Shown: piece after piece, positions 42,656-52,419 of the stretch | How the letters are laid out: every line of letters begins with the position of its first letter | Position numbering within the stretch: position 1 is the stretch's first letter | Assembly: GCF_963678635.1 (NCBI RefSeq) | Contig: NC_087064.1 | Coordinates: 13,365,599 to 13,429,598, forward strand | Origin: Symsagittifera roscoffensis | Lineage: Eukaryota > Xenacoelomorpha > Acoela > Convolutidae | Reading direction: 5' to 3' | DNA: 64,000 bases | Translations under genes and position numbers: made by a program | Notes under the pieces: generated by a model | What the model was told of the DNA's origin: nothing | Databases searched by the model: none | What the model saw: the letters and a program-made list of their open reading frames with translations, nothing else

Positions 42656-43065
42656 CTCATTTTTGAAGTTTTTTTTGAACTATAATAAAAAACTTGAATA
42701 CTCCCCTACAGTATGGAAAAAATGTATAATTAATTTGAAAATCACAAAATATGAGTTTCATACCCGTTTTTTCCATCTGGCGCAAACTTCTGTTTCATTT
42801 TGCATTCAAACAATCTACAGTTAAAATAGACTGGAGCAAAAAAAAGTCTCTGATTACTGGGGGAGATCTTGTAATGATAAAAAACAGATGGTGTCACTCG
42901 GTAGCTCCCGACGACAGTCCATAAGTATATGCCCTTGATTATACGTCCATGAGCTTCAAACTACCTCAATTGTTTTCGTGCATCATGGTTTCATCAAACA
43001 TCTTAGTGGCTTTCTGGATCAGAAGGAAAAAACTATGATTATTTAATCGAATTAACTCGTATACT

Positions 43066-43071
43066 TTTATT
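43066..43071 (-). terminator. AATAAA polyadenylation signal for EF-hand exon copy 1
   Basis: AATAAA on the minus strand, 58 nt beyond the stop codon of the exon, in a normal place for a 3' end. Confidence 0.6.
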
Positions 43072-43129
43072 AAAATAATTAATAAATAAGGGTTACAATA
43101 TTCTCATCGATGTTGTTCAGGTTTTGCAA

Positions 43130-43231
43130 TCAGTCAAGGAACTTGATGCTCAGCTTCTGTTCTACGTCCACTCTCTCCATGATTTTCACATACTCCTCAA
43201 AACTCAACTCCCCATCTGCGTTCTCATCCAC
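43130..43231 (-). CDS. Last exon of an EF-hand calcium-binding protein, copy 1
   Basis: The minus strand reads CGTTTGTTTTGCAG, a textbook splice acceptor, followed by 33 codons and a TGA. The peptide begins VDENADGELSFEEYVKIMER, an EF-hand loop with Ca ligands at the usual places (D, N, D, backbone at E, S, and E at position 12) and its F-helix, then ends QKLSIKFLD. This is the C-terminus of a small EF-hand protein; which one cannot be told from a single exon. No further exon is recognisable upstream (higher coordinates) before 45 kb, so it is probably an isolated exon moved with the 1.5 kb repeat. Confidence 0.8.
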   Translation of the reverse strand: MDENADGELSFEEYVKIMERVDVEQKLSIKFLD

Positions 43232-44501
43232 CTGCAAAACAAACGAATAGAAAAAATTGACTGAATGCAGGGTATTTATTTTTCAATTTTTTAATCTAAC
43301 ACATGACACAGCAAATGCTACAGTGCTGGTTTAAATGAACCGGACGCAAAGAACAACAAACAGGACTCAACGAACAACGAATGAAAATTCAAACGCGTTT
43401 TTCTAAAATTGATCCATGATGAGACAAAAGTGAACATGTTTAATTAGCAACAAAAAAATTTATCTCAAAAATGGGTCATTTTAGCTTCTGTTAGGTAATC
43501 AAAAATTACGCGGAAAGTACTGAGTTAATTAATGAAAAGTGTAGAATTGGTGATTCTACTGTATTAAATGCTATAGTAACCTGAGCGTTAGGTTGGTTCG
43601 TCATCAAGTTAAGTAGTAGTAGAGCAAACAATCGTAATCGTACTCTGCACCTTGAATTTGACCTCTAGGGCGAAGAATTGAAAAAAAGCGCGCAAAATCT
43701 GGAACCCCCCCCTTCCCCCCCGGATTGGGAACCACTGGTCCGATCCTTATGAAAATTGTGGGTGACTAATAGAGGTGATTTTAGCCGGGCATGCCAATTT
43801 CCAGACCCCTGGGGTGCGAGTGATAATGATTTCCGAAAATGCAGTTAGCACTTTTTGTAAACCGGTAACTATGGTCAGAATGACTTCATATTGCAATATG
43901 TTGTAGCCCTAGGCGAGGGAAGTTCACCCCCGGGATTTTGAACACATCCGGTTACTACTGCCGGTTTTACGCCCTATGTAAACAAAATCCACTTTTTGTT
44001 ATTTCTCGACCCCTGATAATGCAGACAGGCTGAAACTTGGGTGGATGGTAGGTTGGGGGAAGACCTATAATGTAGTGTTGTTTGGACCCAATCCGGTGGC
44101 TACGTCGGAAGCTATTAGCACTTGAAAATTGAATTAGGCTATTAACACCTGATAGTGATAATTGACTTGTGCTTTTAATGCACCAATGTGAAGGGGGGGG
44201 GGGGGCAACCCAGTAGGGGGACATCTAGTGACCCAATCCTCTCCGGAACTTCTTATGGGGTGAAAATGGCAATTTTTTTTAGGGAAAAGTGTTAATTGAC
44301 CCAAATTTTTTCGAAAATATGGGAAGGGATGGTCCGATATGAATGAAACTTAGTGGGAGTGATCTCCCATCGAAAATAGGACGTTTGGACGCGTTTGACC
44401 TCATTTACCCTGGATGACCTCTAAGAGGTCATTTGGCGTTTTTGACCCCAAGACCTCCGGAACCCCCTGAAAATTAATAAATTAGCATTGTAAGGACCCG
44501 T

Positions 44502-45095
44502 AAGGGGTACCTACCCCTCTGGGGAGGTAAGGGGAGGCCCCTAAGTTGAGATTTTTTAAGTTTTGATCTTTGTACCCGAGCAAAAGTGATTTTATGTAAT
44601 TAGCAAACATTGAGGTCAGCTTAACCCACTCCATTTGGATTTTCGATAAGAACAACAAACAAGTAAAAATACAGCCCCGGACAAAAATTGGGAACATCTA
44701 TGGGGGGAAATGGGAATTTCGGGATGAAGATTTTATGAACAGCACTGGCATATTAAATAAATCCTTGTGGTGTTTTTTTTCGGATCAAAACGGACACGGG
44801 GAAGGGAATTACCCAGCCCTTGGAGTTAATGGAATAAAACTAAAAATGACCAAAAATGGAAAATTTTCAAGCATCATGGAAGTTAAATTCCCGGTTATAT
44901 GAGAACTACCCAATTCATGGGAAAGGGAAAAAGTTAGGAAGAACTAAAATAAAATCTTGCAAGGGGTCATTTGTCAAATACGATTGGGAGCTGATTTTGT
45001 AGTTGAACCCAATGTTTGCTCAGTATGTCCTGATTAACTAAGTGCCACCCCGATGTTTAATTAAAGCTGACCTAATGAATGATTCAGCTGATAGG
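44502..45095. other. Gene-free stretch after repeat copy 1
   Basis: Same style of G-rich, low-coding sequence as the end of the 1.5 kb repeat (GGGGTACCTACCCC, CGGACACGGGGAAGGG), so the repeat family may be longer than the duplicated part. No gene seen. Confidence 0.5.
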
Positions 45096-45825
45096 TCCTG
45101 AATGGCAGCTAGTTAAGCGAATGTTGGTAAGGATAGGGAACGGTACGCCTCTGACCGAACCGAAAGTAAATAAAGATAACGATACGCGATTAAGGCACAA
45201 CCACCGAACTGGACAGAACAGGTGTAAACTACTATTAAGAGTAGTTGGTTCTCAATCAGTGAAGAGAGCAATTGATACTGAGAGAGAGTATAGTTGGTTC
45301 TCCGTTAGTTAGAGAGAACAAGGGTGAGACTTATAGAATTCAAACGGGTCCTGAGAGTGACTTGTGAAATTTTTAGTGAAGCTTTGTGAAGCAAAGTTGA
45401 AGAGTTGTTTAGAATTGTTTGTAAAGTGAACTGCAAGAGGCAGCTTTCCGGAACTTATCGCAGATTATATTCATTGATACTTAATAAATTGTATTCAGGC
45501 CACTTAGCGGTCCTTATACTCGGCAATTTAAATATTTATGTCGGAATTCAATCACTATCCATTTTCTTGCGATTCTTTCCGAAGAAGAAAACAGTCGAGA
45601 GCAATCGAGCAAAGGGGGCGCAACCCAGTGTACTACATCGATCGACCACCAAATTCAACCTTTCAAGCGAAGGGATTGTCACCAAATACCGGATCACAGT
45701 TCACCCCTTGCTAATTCTGGTATTTAGGGAAGGGACTTAGCGGACAATATAGAAGGGATATATTGGTTCTAAACAGTCAAATTCCCCCAAGATGACATTG
45801 GCGCTCCTGGGTGGGCTTTCTTTAT
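45096..45825 (+). other. Possible LTR and primer-site region upstream of the retropepsin-like block
   Basis: The sequence turns GC-richer here. It has GAGAGAGTATAGTTGGTTCTCC, an AATAAA-like signal at about 45481, and near 45803 the string GACA-TTGGCGCTCCTGGGTGGG, which resembles the LTR-end/primer-site joint of many metazoan gypsy elements (CA followed by TTGGCG). No second copy of this sequence occurs in the window, so an LTR cannot be proved. Confidence 0.3.
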
Positions 45826-45896
45826 CGAGCGAATAACGATCTTTGGATTCGGCAACAACGAGTGCTGGAAGAATAGACCGAAAAACGAAGAAGAAA

Positions 45897-46713
45897 ATGG
45901 ATCGAGACAATCAAGATGCAAGCGAAGTGTTATTCAAAGCGAGATTAGACGATCTGTTCTGTTGGGAACCAACTTAGGAAGCGTGAGTTATTCGAATTGG
46001 ATCAACTACGTCGATTTTAGAATGATGCACCCGAGGAAGGAACTGAGAAACTACTGCGGTCCAAGGCATGACGGTGCTATCATTCATGGCTGGACAATCA
46101 TGAAGTTGAAGATAGGATCAATAACACAGAATGTAGCAGTTATCGTTGTGGAGAAATTTTTCAGACCCATGTTGATCAATCTCAGCACGCTGAAAAGAAG
46201 ATCAGAAATCAGGGTGGACTATCAACGGCGCTGTATTCATGCAGGCTATAGTTCAGTGTCATTGCTGAAAGAGATTGGCCCTCTCTTGGACGAAAGCAGA
46301 ATGAGGCAGATTATGGCTCCCTCTGACTATCCCAGAGTGCCGACAGGAGAAGTTGGAGGAGAAGATTTTGCCCCCAGACCGGAATGGGCTAACGAGGGAC
46401 GACCTTTCGTTTGGGGCAGTGTGTGTGATGAAATAGTGGACATTGAGATTGACAATATGACAGATTGCAACTTGATATCCGAAGGTTTGCCTGAACCCCT
46501 CGGGTGCGAAGACGCTGTCCGGAGATTCAACGGAAAACTGAAAGGAACATTCAATGGAAAAGAACGAACGGTCGATGCCCGGATACATCAGAACAAGAGT
46601 CGGTTTCGGTAGCTTTGAGGGAACCTTCATGTTGATCGTTGTCAGTAACCGTGTTCTCGATTCGGATGGAGTCCTGTGTGCTCAGGGACTTGCGGAGTGT
46701 CACAAACTATTCT
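45897..46713 (+). pseudogene. Retropepsin-like units 1 and 2 (broken)
   Basis: A start at 45897 gives only 26 codons; the main frame is 45962-46612 (216 codons), and the reading continues one frame over to 46713. Unit 1 includes IIHGWTIMKLKIGS, then VAVIVVE and MLINLSTLK, the shape of the second half of a retropepsin fold (flap, paired strands, terminal helix). Unit 2 begins VDIEIDNMTDCNLISEGLPE, where a protease would have V-x-x-L-I-D-T-G-x-x-x-x-L-I-S, and ends in the other frame with VGFGSFEGTFMLIVVSNRV then LDSDGVLCAQGL. The catalytic D-T/S-G is not present in either. Two frameshifts (about 45960 and 46595) make it look dead. Confidence 0.5.
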
Positions 46714-46754
46714 AGAGCCATGAAAAAAGAACGCTGTGTCAGGAGAGCAATCTA

Positions 46755-47693
46755 ATGGAGCCGATGCCAGTAGTTTTTGAGAAACTACCAAAGACATCAA
46801 TGATCATGCTGGACGAAGAAACGGTTGCGACGAAAAAGAAGGTATCGACGTGGAATGCGGAAGAATCGAAGAAGCCGAATAAAAGTATGGTTAGCGCACA
46901 AACCACGATGAAAGAAGCCGATTTAACGACTATAACTTGTTCAAGAGGAAGTGATAACGATGATTCATCGGGCAGTAGAATGCTGCTGGAAGCGGCTGAA
47001 GGGCCAACTGAGGTTAACCCGAAGCAGCATTTGATCGATGGGTTTGTAGACAACCATTTAGTTCGGATGGAGCTGAAAGAGACTACTGCAGTCCACATGA
47101 TGAATGTATGTGCTTTCATGATCCTGGAATTTTCACCTCAGCTTCAGGCGTTCAATGGGAAAATTCATGAGTGCTGGGACGATCAGGTTAGTGACGTTGT
47201 TATTTTGGGCCAGGCAGAAGTGGATGTACAGATTGGGTTATTCACCGAGCGGCTGGATGTTGTTGTGGTGGCGGCTACTGAGATAGAAGTCGACGTGGTT
47301 CTGAGCCTCAAACAATCGGAAGGACTACACGGGATGCTCCTCGAGCGTCCCAGAGGGGTGCTACGGACTGGAAGGGAAGAAACGGTTGAGGTGATCACCG
47401 AAGATTACGAAGAAATGATCCCACATCATTTCGAAGTTGTGCTTGACGGGGGCAGAAACCCCGAGGTCCCAAGAGCAACGAGCAAAGGAAAAAACAGAAC
47501 CAAGCTAGCCGAGCCGATCCACGAAGGTAAATTGGCAGAACATGTTGGCAAAGATGGCATCTCATCAAGACTACGTAGCGTTGAAGCAGAGCTTACTGCA
47601 CGCGCTGAGACCCAATGTTCAGGTTCTGTAACTAGCAAGGGTAAAATTGAGGTCGCAACGGAAGTCGAATCGAATGCAGGGCGGAGAACCTGA
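46755..47693 (+). CDS. Retropepsin-like unit 3 with acidic flanks (312 codons)
   Basis: Residues 1-95 form an acidic/Lys-rich linker. About residues 96-200 read as a retropepsin-like unit: LVRMELKETTAVHMMN (catalytic loop replaced by KETTA), FNGKIHECW, VVILGQAEVDVQIGLFTERL, VVVVAA and DVVLSLKQ. A second acidic linker with a CDS-like codon pattern follows. The frame continues past its TGA at 47691-47693 directly into unit 4, so a single stop separates the two. Confidence 0.55.
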   Translation: MEPMPVVFEKLPKTSMIMLDEETVATKKKVSTWNAEESKKPNKSMVSAQTTMKEADLTTITCSRGSDNDDSSGSRMLLEAAEGPTEVNPKQHLIDGFVDNHLVRMELKETTAVHMMNVCAFMILEFSPQLQAFNGKIHECWDDQVSDVVILGQAEVDVQIGLFTERLDVVVVAATEIEVDVVLSLKQSEGLHGMLLERPRGVLRTGREETVEVITEDYEEMIPHHFEVVLDGGRNPEVPRATSKGKNRTKLAEPIHEGKLAEHVGKDGISSRLRSVEAELTARAETQCSGSVTSKGKIEVATEVESNAGRRT

Positions 47694-48247
47694 TCCGTTG
47701 AAACTCGCAGGAGGTTTGTGAATGCGTTCGCCAATGGTGTGTATATGGATATCGAACTTGACGACGAGATTGCGGGCAATTTGATGCGACTGGACGCTTA
47801 CCAGACGTTGCAGCCACGGCCAGCTATACTGCAGTTCAACGGAAGAATGATTGGAAGATGTGACGGAAATGTCCGAGATGTCAAAGTGTTGGGGTTAATT
47901 TCGGTGGAAATCAAGTTCGGGAGTCTGAAGAGGACATTCCCAGCAGTACTCTTGGAGAACCACGAGATGGACACGGACATGGTTCTGAGTACTCGATGGA
48001 TGAATGAAAGTTTAGGAAGTTTCTATGATGAGCAGTAAAAGAAATTTATCACGAGTTCCGAACCAAGTTCGGCGGTTTCATACGAATGGGAGTCGTGCCC
48101 AAGGCCACAGAAAATTGAACTCGCAGAGGAGCCTAAGACACAGTTAGTAGATCGGAAAGGCAGAGATGACAAGCCGATGTTGGGACGCCAAGTGAAGGAG
48201 TCACGAGTTGTGGCCCCCCAAGAATGCGAGGAAGGAAGTGAGTGAAT
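47694..48247 (+). CDS. Retropepsin-like unit 4 (frame of unit 3)
   Basis: From an ATG at 47718: VYMDIELDDEIAGNLMRLDA (loop DDEIAG), LQFNGRMIGR, VLGLISVEIKFGSLKRTFPA, then DTDMVLSTRWM. The pattern mirrors unit 3 strand by strand. A TAA at 48036-48038 is followed by open frame to 48247 coding for another charged linker (PRPQKIELAEEPKTQLVDRK). Confidence 0.55.
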
Positions 48248-48612
48248 CAACTCCCGTGGAGACGGACGACAGGTATTGGATGCCCATCAGAGCATTCACG
48301 AAAGGCTACGTCAAGATCAGGGCTGCTAAAGTGGAACTTGATCCAGACTCTGAATGGACCCTGTTAAGCTACAAAGCCTACCGGTCGATTGGATCAGAGA
48401 TGCCCCTGAGACAGGCCGAGGAAATTGTCGAGACAAAAACAGGAGTCAGTTTGGAAGTAGTTGGCAGAGCGTCGATCGTGCTGCAGCTGGGACAGTTTAA
48501 CAGAAGGACCGAAGTCTTGGTGATCGATGGACTGGATGTTGATCTAACACTTGGACTCGTTTGGTATGAACAGAACGAAGATTTCGTTTTCGACATGAGA
48601 ACGAAGTTCTGA
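48208..48612 (+). CDS. Retropepsin-like unit 5 (134 codons)
   Basis: The clearest unit: YVKIRAAKVELDPDSEWTLL (loop DPDS where D-T-G-A is expected), SYKAYRSIG, GRASIVLQLGQFNRRTEVLV, then DVDLTLGLVWYEQNEDFVFD, which has the L-G-x-x-W and final acidic strand of retropepsins (ILGxDFL...F in the family). It starts in a new frame overlapping the end of the previous one by 40 bp. After its TGA the same frame reads on with VLGGRDFGSDMEWIQAEY to about 48790. Confidence 0.6.
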   Translation: MWPPKNARKEVSESTPVETDDRYWMPIRAFTKGYVKIRAAKVELDPDSEWTLLSYKAYRSIGSEMPLRQAEEIVETKTGVSLEVVGRASIVLQLGQFNRRTEVLVIDGLDVDLTLGLVWYEQNEDFVFDMRTKF

Positions 48613-48692
48613 AAACTGGAACGAAGTGCAGTAGTCCAATTCAGGTTAGATTCAGATGTCCTGGGAGGTCGAGATTTCGGGTCTGACATGGA

Positions 48693-49118
48693 ATGGATTC
48701 AGGCAGAGTATGCGTCATTGCTGCTGCGACTACAGACTCCTGTGACACGGTGCTGGTTTATCACGAGGGTCCGGGACCTGGCACAGAAATGACTGAGATC
48801 AGAAGTGGCGAATCGGCGATGGTTGACGACGTCACCGAGCGAGTCGACATCGAAGTTTCCGAAAGTAGCGGTCAGGAAAACAAGTGTAAGGGAATGAGTC
48901 ATGGCTCTTTGAGAGAAGGTGATCTGGGGAATTGCGAACCCGATGACAACTCAATGGAACGGGTCTGCCCGACGGAGATAGGACAAAATAAGAAAGCGGT
49001 CGATGAGCATAGTGAAGAGAATGCTGTGGTAATAGGCGAGGTTACGAGTGGGAAAATGAATGAAGTGGGGAGTCAACGCGTGGAATTGGATTGTTTCTCC
49101 GTTTCTTTCCAATTTTGA
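48693..49118 (+). CDS. Acidic linker ORF (141 codons)
   Basis: Rich in Glu, Asp, Ser and Gly (TERVDIEVSESSGQENKCKG), predicted disordered, in the same frame as units 3 and 4. No domain recognised; composition matches the linkers between the retropepsin-like units. Confidence 0.45.
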   Translation: MDSGRVCVIAAATTDSCDTVLVYHEGPGPGTEMTEIRSGESAMVDDVTERVDIEVSESSGQENKCKGMSHGSLREGDLGNCEPDDNSMERVCPTEIGQNKKAVDEHSEENAVVIGEVTSGKMNEVGSQRVELDCFSVSFQF

Positions 49119-49807
49119 GTCGACCAATTACATTCTTGCTGTCACACACAAACGGCACGCAAAGCGTACTCGCGATGGTTGGACGGGAGAGAAGAGAAGT
49201 AACGATTGCTCCGGGCAAGAATGAGAACAACACGAAAGGCTCTTTAGACGGGACTGACGATGATGAGTTGAGTTTTGACGAGGACGAGACTGCAGATGGT
49301 TTTCTGAGAAGTGGGAACGATGCCTCTGCGGGAGGACAGATGATGATTGCAACCGTGCAAAGGCCAGATGACAATAACATGCACGAAACAAAAACTACTT
49401 GGGCTGAAACGTGCCAAGAGATGACGGAAACGACTTGCGAACACAGAATGTCTACGAAAGTATGGGACGAACGTCAAAAGGTGCTTGCGAGTAGCAGATC
49501 AGAAGGTTCCTTCAGGTCATCCAAGCGATTCCGAACAAATGATGACCGAGAGTGGCTTGGCGGTAGAAGGGAAGTGGGGCCTAGAGATGTAAAGTCCGCC
49601 TACTTCCACAATTTGATCGATCGATGGAAAAAGCTGTCTTTGTTTGTTGAAGATGAAGTTGACCGGGGCTGGGCCGCATCGGAGGGCGAGGTTCCGAAGC
49701 AGTGTTGGCGTCCTCCAGATGCTTTGGGGGAGTTGGATAACTGGAATGTGCCGCAGCAGGACTACCGGCACCTCGTAGAAAGATGGAAACGACAGGAGGA
49801 GCGATGA
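49091..49807 (+). CDS. Acidic/charged ORF with two related W-R-helix motifs (238 codons)
   Basis: The first part is acidic and low-complexity (GTDDDELSFDEDETADGF). The end carries two related helical motifs, YFHNLIDRWKKL and DYRHLVERWKRQ, about 55 residues apart and separated by a Trp-rich stretch. It is the last plus-strand frame of the block. Unknown function; it may be the C-terminus of the same ancestral polyprotein. Confidence 0.5.
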   Translation: MFLRFFPILSRPITFLLSHTNGTQSVLAMVGRERREVTIAPGKNENNTKGSLDGTDDDELSFDEDETADGFLRSGNDASAGGQMMIATVQRPDDNNMHETKTTWAETCQEMTETTCEHRMSTKVWDERQKVLASSRSEGSFRSSKRFRTNDDREWLGGRREVGPRDVKSAYFHNLIDRWKKLSLFVEDEVDRGWAASEGEVPKQCWRPPDALGELDNWNVPQQDYRHLVERWKRQEER

Positions 49808-50164
49808 AAGAGACTTGAAACAAGAGTTCGGTGAACTAGTACAGGGTTCAGTTCAGTTCAGTGAGTAAAACTCTAAACTCTTTCTCCCTCTCTCACATTC
49901 TAATCTCATTTGCGAGGTTTATAAGTGCTTCAGAAACATCTCTATCTGTAAGACGGATAGAAACTCAGTGAAAATCACGGTAGTAAAATTTATTGTTTCG
50001 ATAGAATGGTGGAGGTATCACACAACGCGTTTAAAATCTTTCTTAGACTCTTAGTTGCGTCACTTAAGGAAGCAACCCTTGGTGCTAACATAGATAAATT
50101 GAGTTTGTTAGAGTCTACGGAAACTGAAGTCCGCGGTTCGCTGCGTCGCAACACGTATACAATG
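49808..50164. other. Spacer between the ORF block and repeat copy 2
   Basis: Contains CAGTTCAGTTCAGT and a pyrimidine-rich stretch TCTTTCTCCCTCTCTCAC. The 75-codon frame 50006-50233 runs into the repeat and has no recognisable content. Confidence 0.4.
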
Positions 50165-50251
50165 GTGCATCATGGTTTCATCAAACATCTTATTGGCTTT
50201 CTAAATCAGTGCGAAAAAACTATGATTATTTGATCAAATTAACTCATATAT

Positions 50252-50257
50252 TTTATT
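50252..50257 (-). terminator. AATAAA polyadenylation signal for EF-hand exon copy 2
   Basis: Same place as in copy 1, 59 nt beyond the stop codon. Confidence 0.6.
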
Positions 50258-50315
50258 AAAATAATTAATACAAAAAGGTTACAATATTCTCATCGATGTT
50301 GTTCAGGTTTTGCAA

Positions 50316-50417
50316 TCAGTCAAGGAACATGATGCTCAGCTTCTGTTCTACGTCCACTCTCTCCATGATTTTCACATAATCCTCAAAACTCAACTCCCCA
50401 TCTGCGTTCTCATCCAG
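50316..50417 (-). CDS. Last exon of an EF-hand calcium-binding protein, copy 2
   Basis: Splice acceptor TTTGTTTTGCAG, then 33 codons: LDENADGELSFEDYVKIMER and onward to QKLSIMFLD, stop TGA. Differences from copy 1 are V1L, E13D and K30M. The EF-hand ligands are all kept, and E13D lies just outside the 12-residue loop. As in copy 1, no neighbouring exon is recognisable. Confidence 0.8.
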   Translation of the reverse strand: MDENADGELSFEDYVKIMERVDVEQKLSIMFLD

Positions 50418-51689
50418 CTGCAAAACAAACGAATAGAGGAATTTGACTGAATGCAGGGTTATTTATTTTTCACTTTTTTAATCTAACACATGACACAGCA
50501 AATGCTACAGTGCTGATTTAAATGAGCCGGACGCAAAGAACAACAAACAGGACTCAACGAACAACGAATGAAAATTCAAACGCGTTTTTCTCATATTGAT
50601 TTATGATGAGACAAAAGTGAACATTTCTAATTAGCAACAAAAAAATTTATCTCAAAAATGGGTCATTTTAGTTTTTGTTAGGTAATCAAAAGTTACGCGG
50701 AAAGTACTGAGTTAATTAATGAAAAGTGTAGAATTGGTGATTCTACTGTATTACATGCTATAGTAACCTGAGCGTAAGGTTGGTTCGTCATTAAGTTAAG
50801 TAGTAGAGCAAACAATCGTAATCGGACACTGCACCTTGAATTTGACCTCTAGGGCAAAGAATTAAAAAAAAAGCGCGCCAAATCTGGAACCCCCCCCCCC
50901 CCGGATTGGGAACCACTGGTCCGATCCTTATGAAAATTGGTGGGTGACTAAAAGAGATGATTTTAGCCGGGCATGCCAATTTCCAGACCCCTGGGTGCGA
51001 GTGATAATGATTTCCGAAAATGCAATTAGCACTTTTTGTAAACCGGTAACTAATGGTCAGAATGACTTCATATTGCAATATGTTGTAGCCCTAGGCGAGG
51101 GAAGTTCATCCCCGGGATTTTGAACACATCCGGTTATTACTGCCGGTTTTACGCCCTATGTAAACAAAACCCACTTTTTGTTATTTCTCGACCCCTGATA
51201 ATGCAGAGAGGCTGAAACTTGGGGGGATGGTAGGTTGGGGGAAGACCTATAGTGTAGTATTGTTTGGGCCCAATATGGCGGCTACGTCGGAAGCTATTAG
51301 CACTTGAAAATTGAATTGAGCTATTAACACCTGATAGTGATAATTGACTTGTGATTTTAATGCACCAATGTGAAGGGGGGGGGGCAACCCAGTAGGGGGA
51401 CCTCTAGTGACCCAATCCTCTCCGGAACTTCTTATGGGGTGAAAATGGCAATTTTAGGGAAAAGTGTTAATTTATCCAAATTTTTCGAAAATATGGGAAG
51501 GGATGGTCCGATATGAATGAAACTTAGTGGGAGTAATCTCCCATCGAAAATAAGACGTTTGGACGCGTTTGACCTCATTTTACCCCGGATGACCTCTAAG
51601 AGGTCATTTGGCGTTTTTGACCCCAAGACCTCCGGAACCCCCTGAAAAGCAATAAATTAGCATTGTACGGACCCGTGAGTCATCAGAGT

Positions 51690-51975
51690 CAAGAAAGTGA
51701 TACAGAATGAGTATCGAAACGCATGCATGACGATCACTGGCTACAACCAAATCCTGGTGATGTACGACCATTTTAAGAAATATGCGAAAGCCGTTCCTTG
51801 CACAACAGATTCAGCTGAGGAAATTTGTGATAAACTGGGCAACAGCTGAAGTGCCAAACATGGACTTGCAATGACGCTCCAATGCGACAATGGTACCAAT
51901 TTTCATGCAAACTGACTGACTAGCTGATGAGGTGTTTCCAAGTAGCACACGCTCTCTCAACAACATACCACCCAT
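51690..51975 (+). pseudogene. Degraded Ty3/gypsy integrase core
   Basis: Plus-strand frame with GYNQILVMYDHFKKYAKAVP, then AKHG and QCDNGTNFHA (second catalytic D in CDNGT), then VAHALSTTYHP near 51940-51970. This is the integrase core of a gypsy element different from copies A/B. At least three stops (near 51845, 51908 and 51922) break it, the first catalytic D is missing at the repeat border, and reading ends at a stop right after YHP, before the final Glu. Confidence 0.8.
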
Positions 51976-52340
51976 AGATTACTGGTCAGGTAGAGCGACA
52001 GATCTGAACATTGTTCTAAATGCTGAGGGTGTACTGTGTTCGATATATAACGGAAGGCGACAGATATCTGTCAGAAGTATTGGGGACTGATGTTTCACTC
52101 TTTTACATTCTACTACAGGCATTAGTCTACAGGACGGATGGAAGGTCTATCATTAACCTCTTTCTATCACCAAAAGAAAATCGAAAAATTGTTGTCACAG
52201 GTAAACCTGAGAGACGTGATATGACGTCAGAGCTATCTTAAGGACATATGAATGCGAAACACACAGCAAGCTCAGACAAAACAGAGTAGAAATTTCGATA
52301 CGGCATTAGCCAATACATTGGGTAGGACACTAGTCTTGTT
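51976..52340 (+). pseudogene. Possible RNase H-like remnant, copy 1
   Basis: Reads NAEGVLCSI, then after an offset KIVVTGKPERRDMTSEL and MNAKHTA. The pattern (G-V-L-S, short loop, then VT-x-K-E) is reminiscent of an RNase H N-terminus in gypsy elements, but no acidic set can be completed. A diverged second copy is at 52750-52990. Confidence 0.3.
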
Positions 52341-52419
52341 TAGATGATCCGAACGAGAGAGTCAAAAGAAACGAACAAAGCAATGAGATGTTAAAAGAAG
52401 GGGTCAAGTAGCTATTGGA

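Larger units (their letters stand above)
42978..44501. repeat. 1.5 kb direct repeat, copy 1 (contains EF-hand exon)
   Basis: Matches 50165-51676 in the same orientation, from GTGCATCATGGTTTCATCAA to CATTGTAAGGACCCGT, with scattered small indels. Inside are the EF-hand exon (43130-43231), poly-C (about 43705) and poly-G (about 44190) tracts, and a non-coding part in which GACCTCTAAGAGGTC and AAGACCTCCGGAACCCCCTG stand out. The ends do not have the form of LTRs and no target-site duplication is visible. Confidence 0.9.
50165..51676. repeat. 1.5 kb direct repeat, copy 2 (contains EF-hand exon)
   Basis: Second copy of 42978-44501, same orientation, with slightly different homopolymer lengths (poly-C at about 50889, poly-G at about 51377). 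At its right end, right after GACCCGT, the sequence changes abruptly to an integrase reading. Confidence 0.9.

Noticed and set aside
47183-47817. Ser/Thr-rich minus-strand ORFs inside the retropepsin-like block
   Set aside because: Antisense to units 3 and 4; the plus frame has strand-by-strand similarity among the units, the minus frames do not.
49128-49823. Several minus-strand ORFs opposite the acidic block
   Set aside because: They are antisense shadows of the GC-richer plus-strand frames; they are Ser/Phe/Leu-rich as expected for the reverse of Glu/Lys codons.
42978-51676. The two 1.5 kb direct repeats as LTRs of one retrotransposon
   Set aside because: No TG...CA ends, primer site, polypurine tract or target-site duplication is visible, and they contain an antisense host exon. 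A segmental or repeat-borne duplication fits better.
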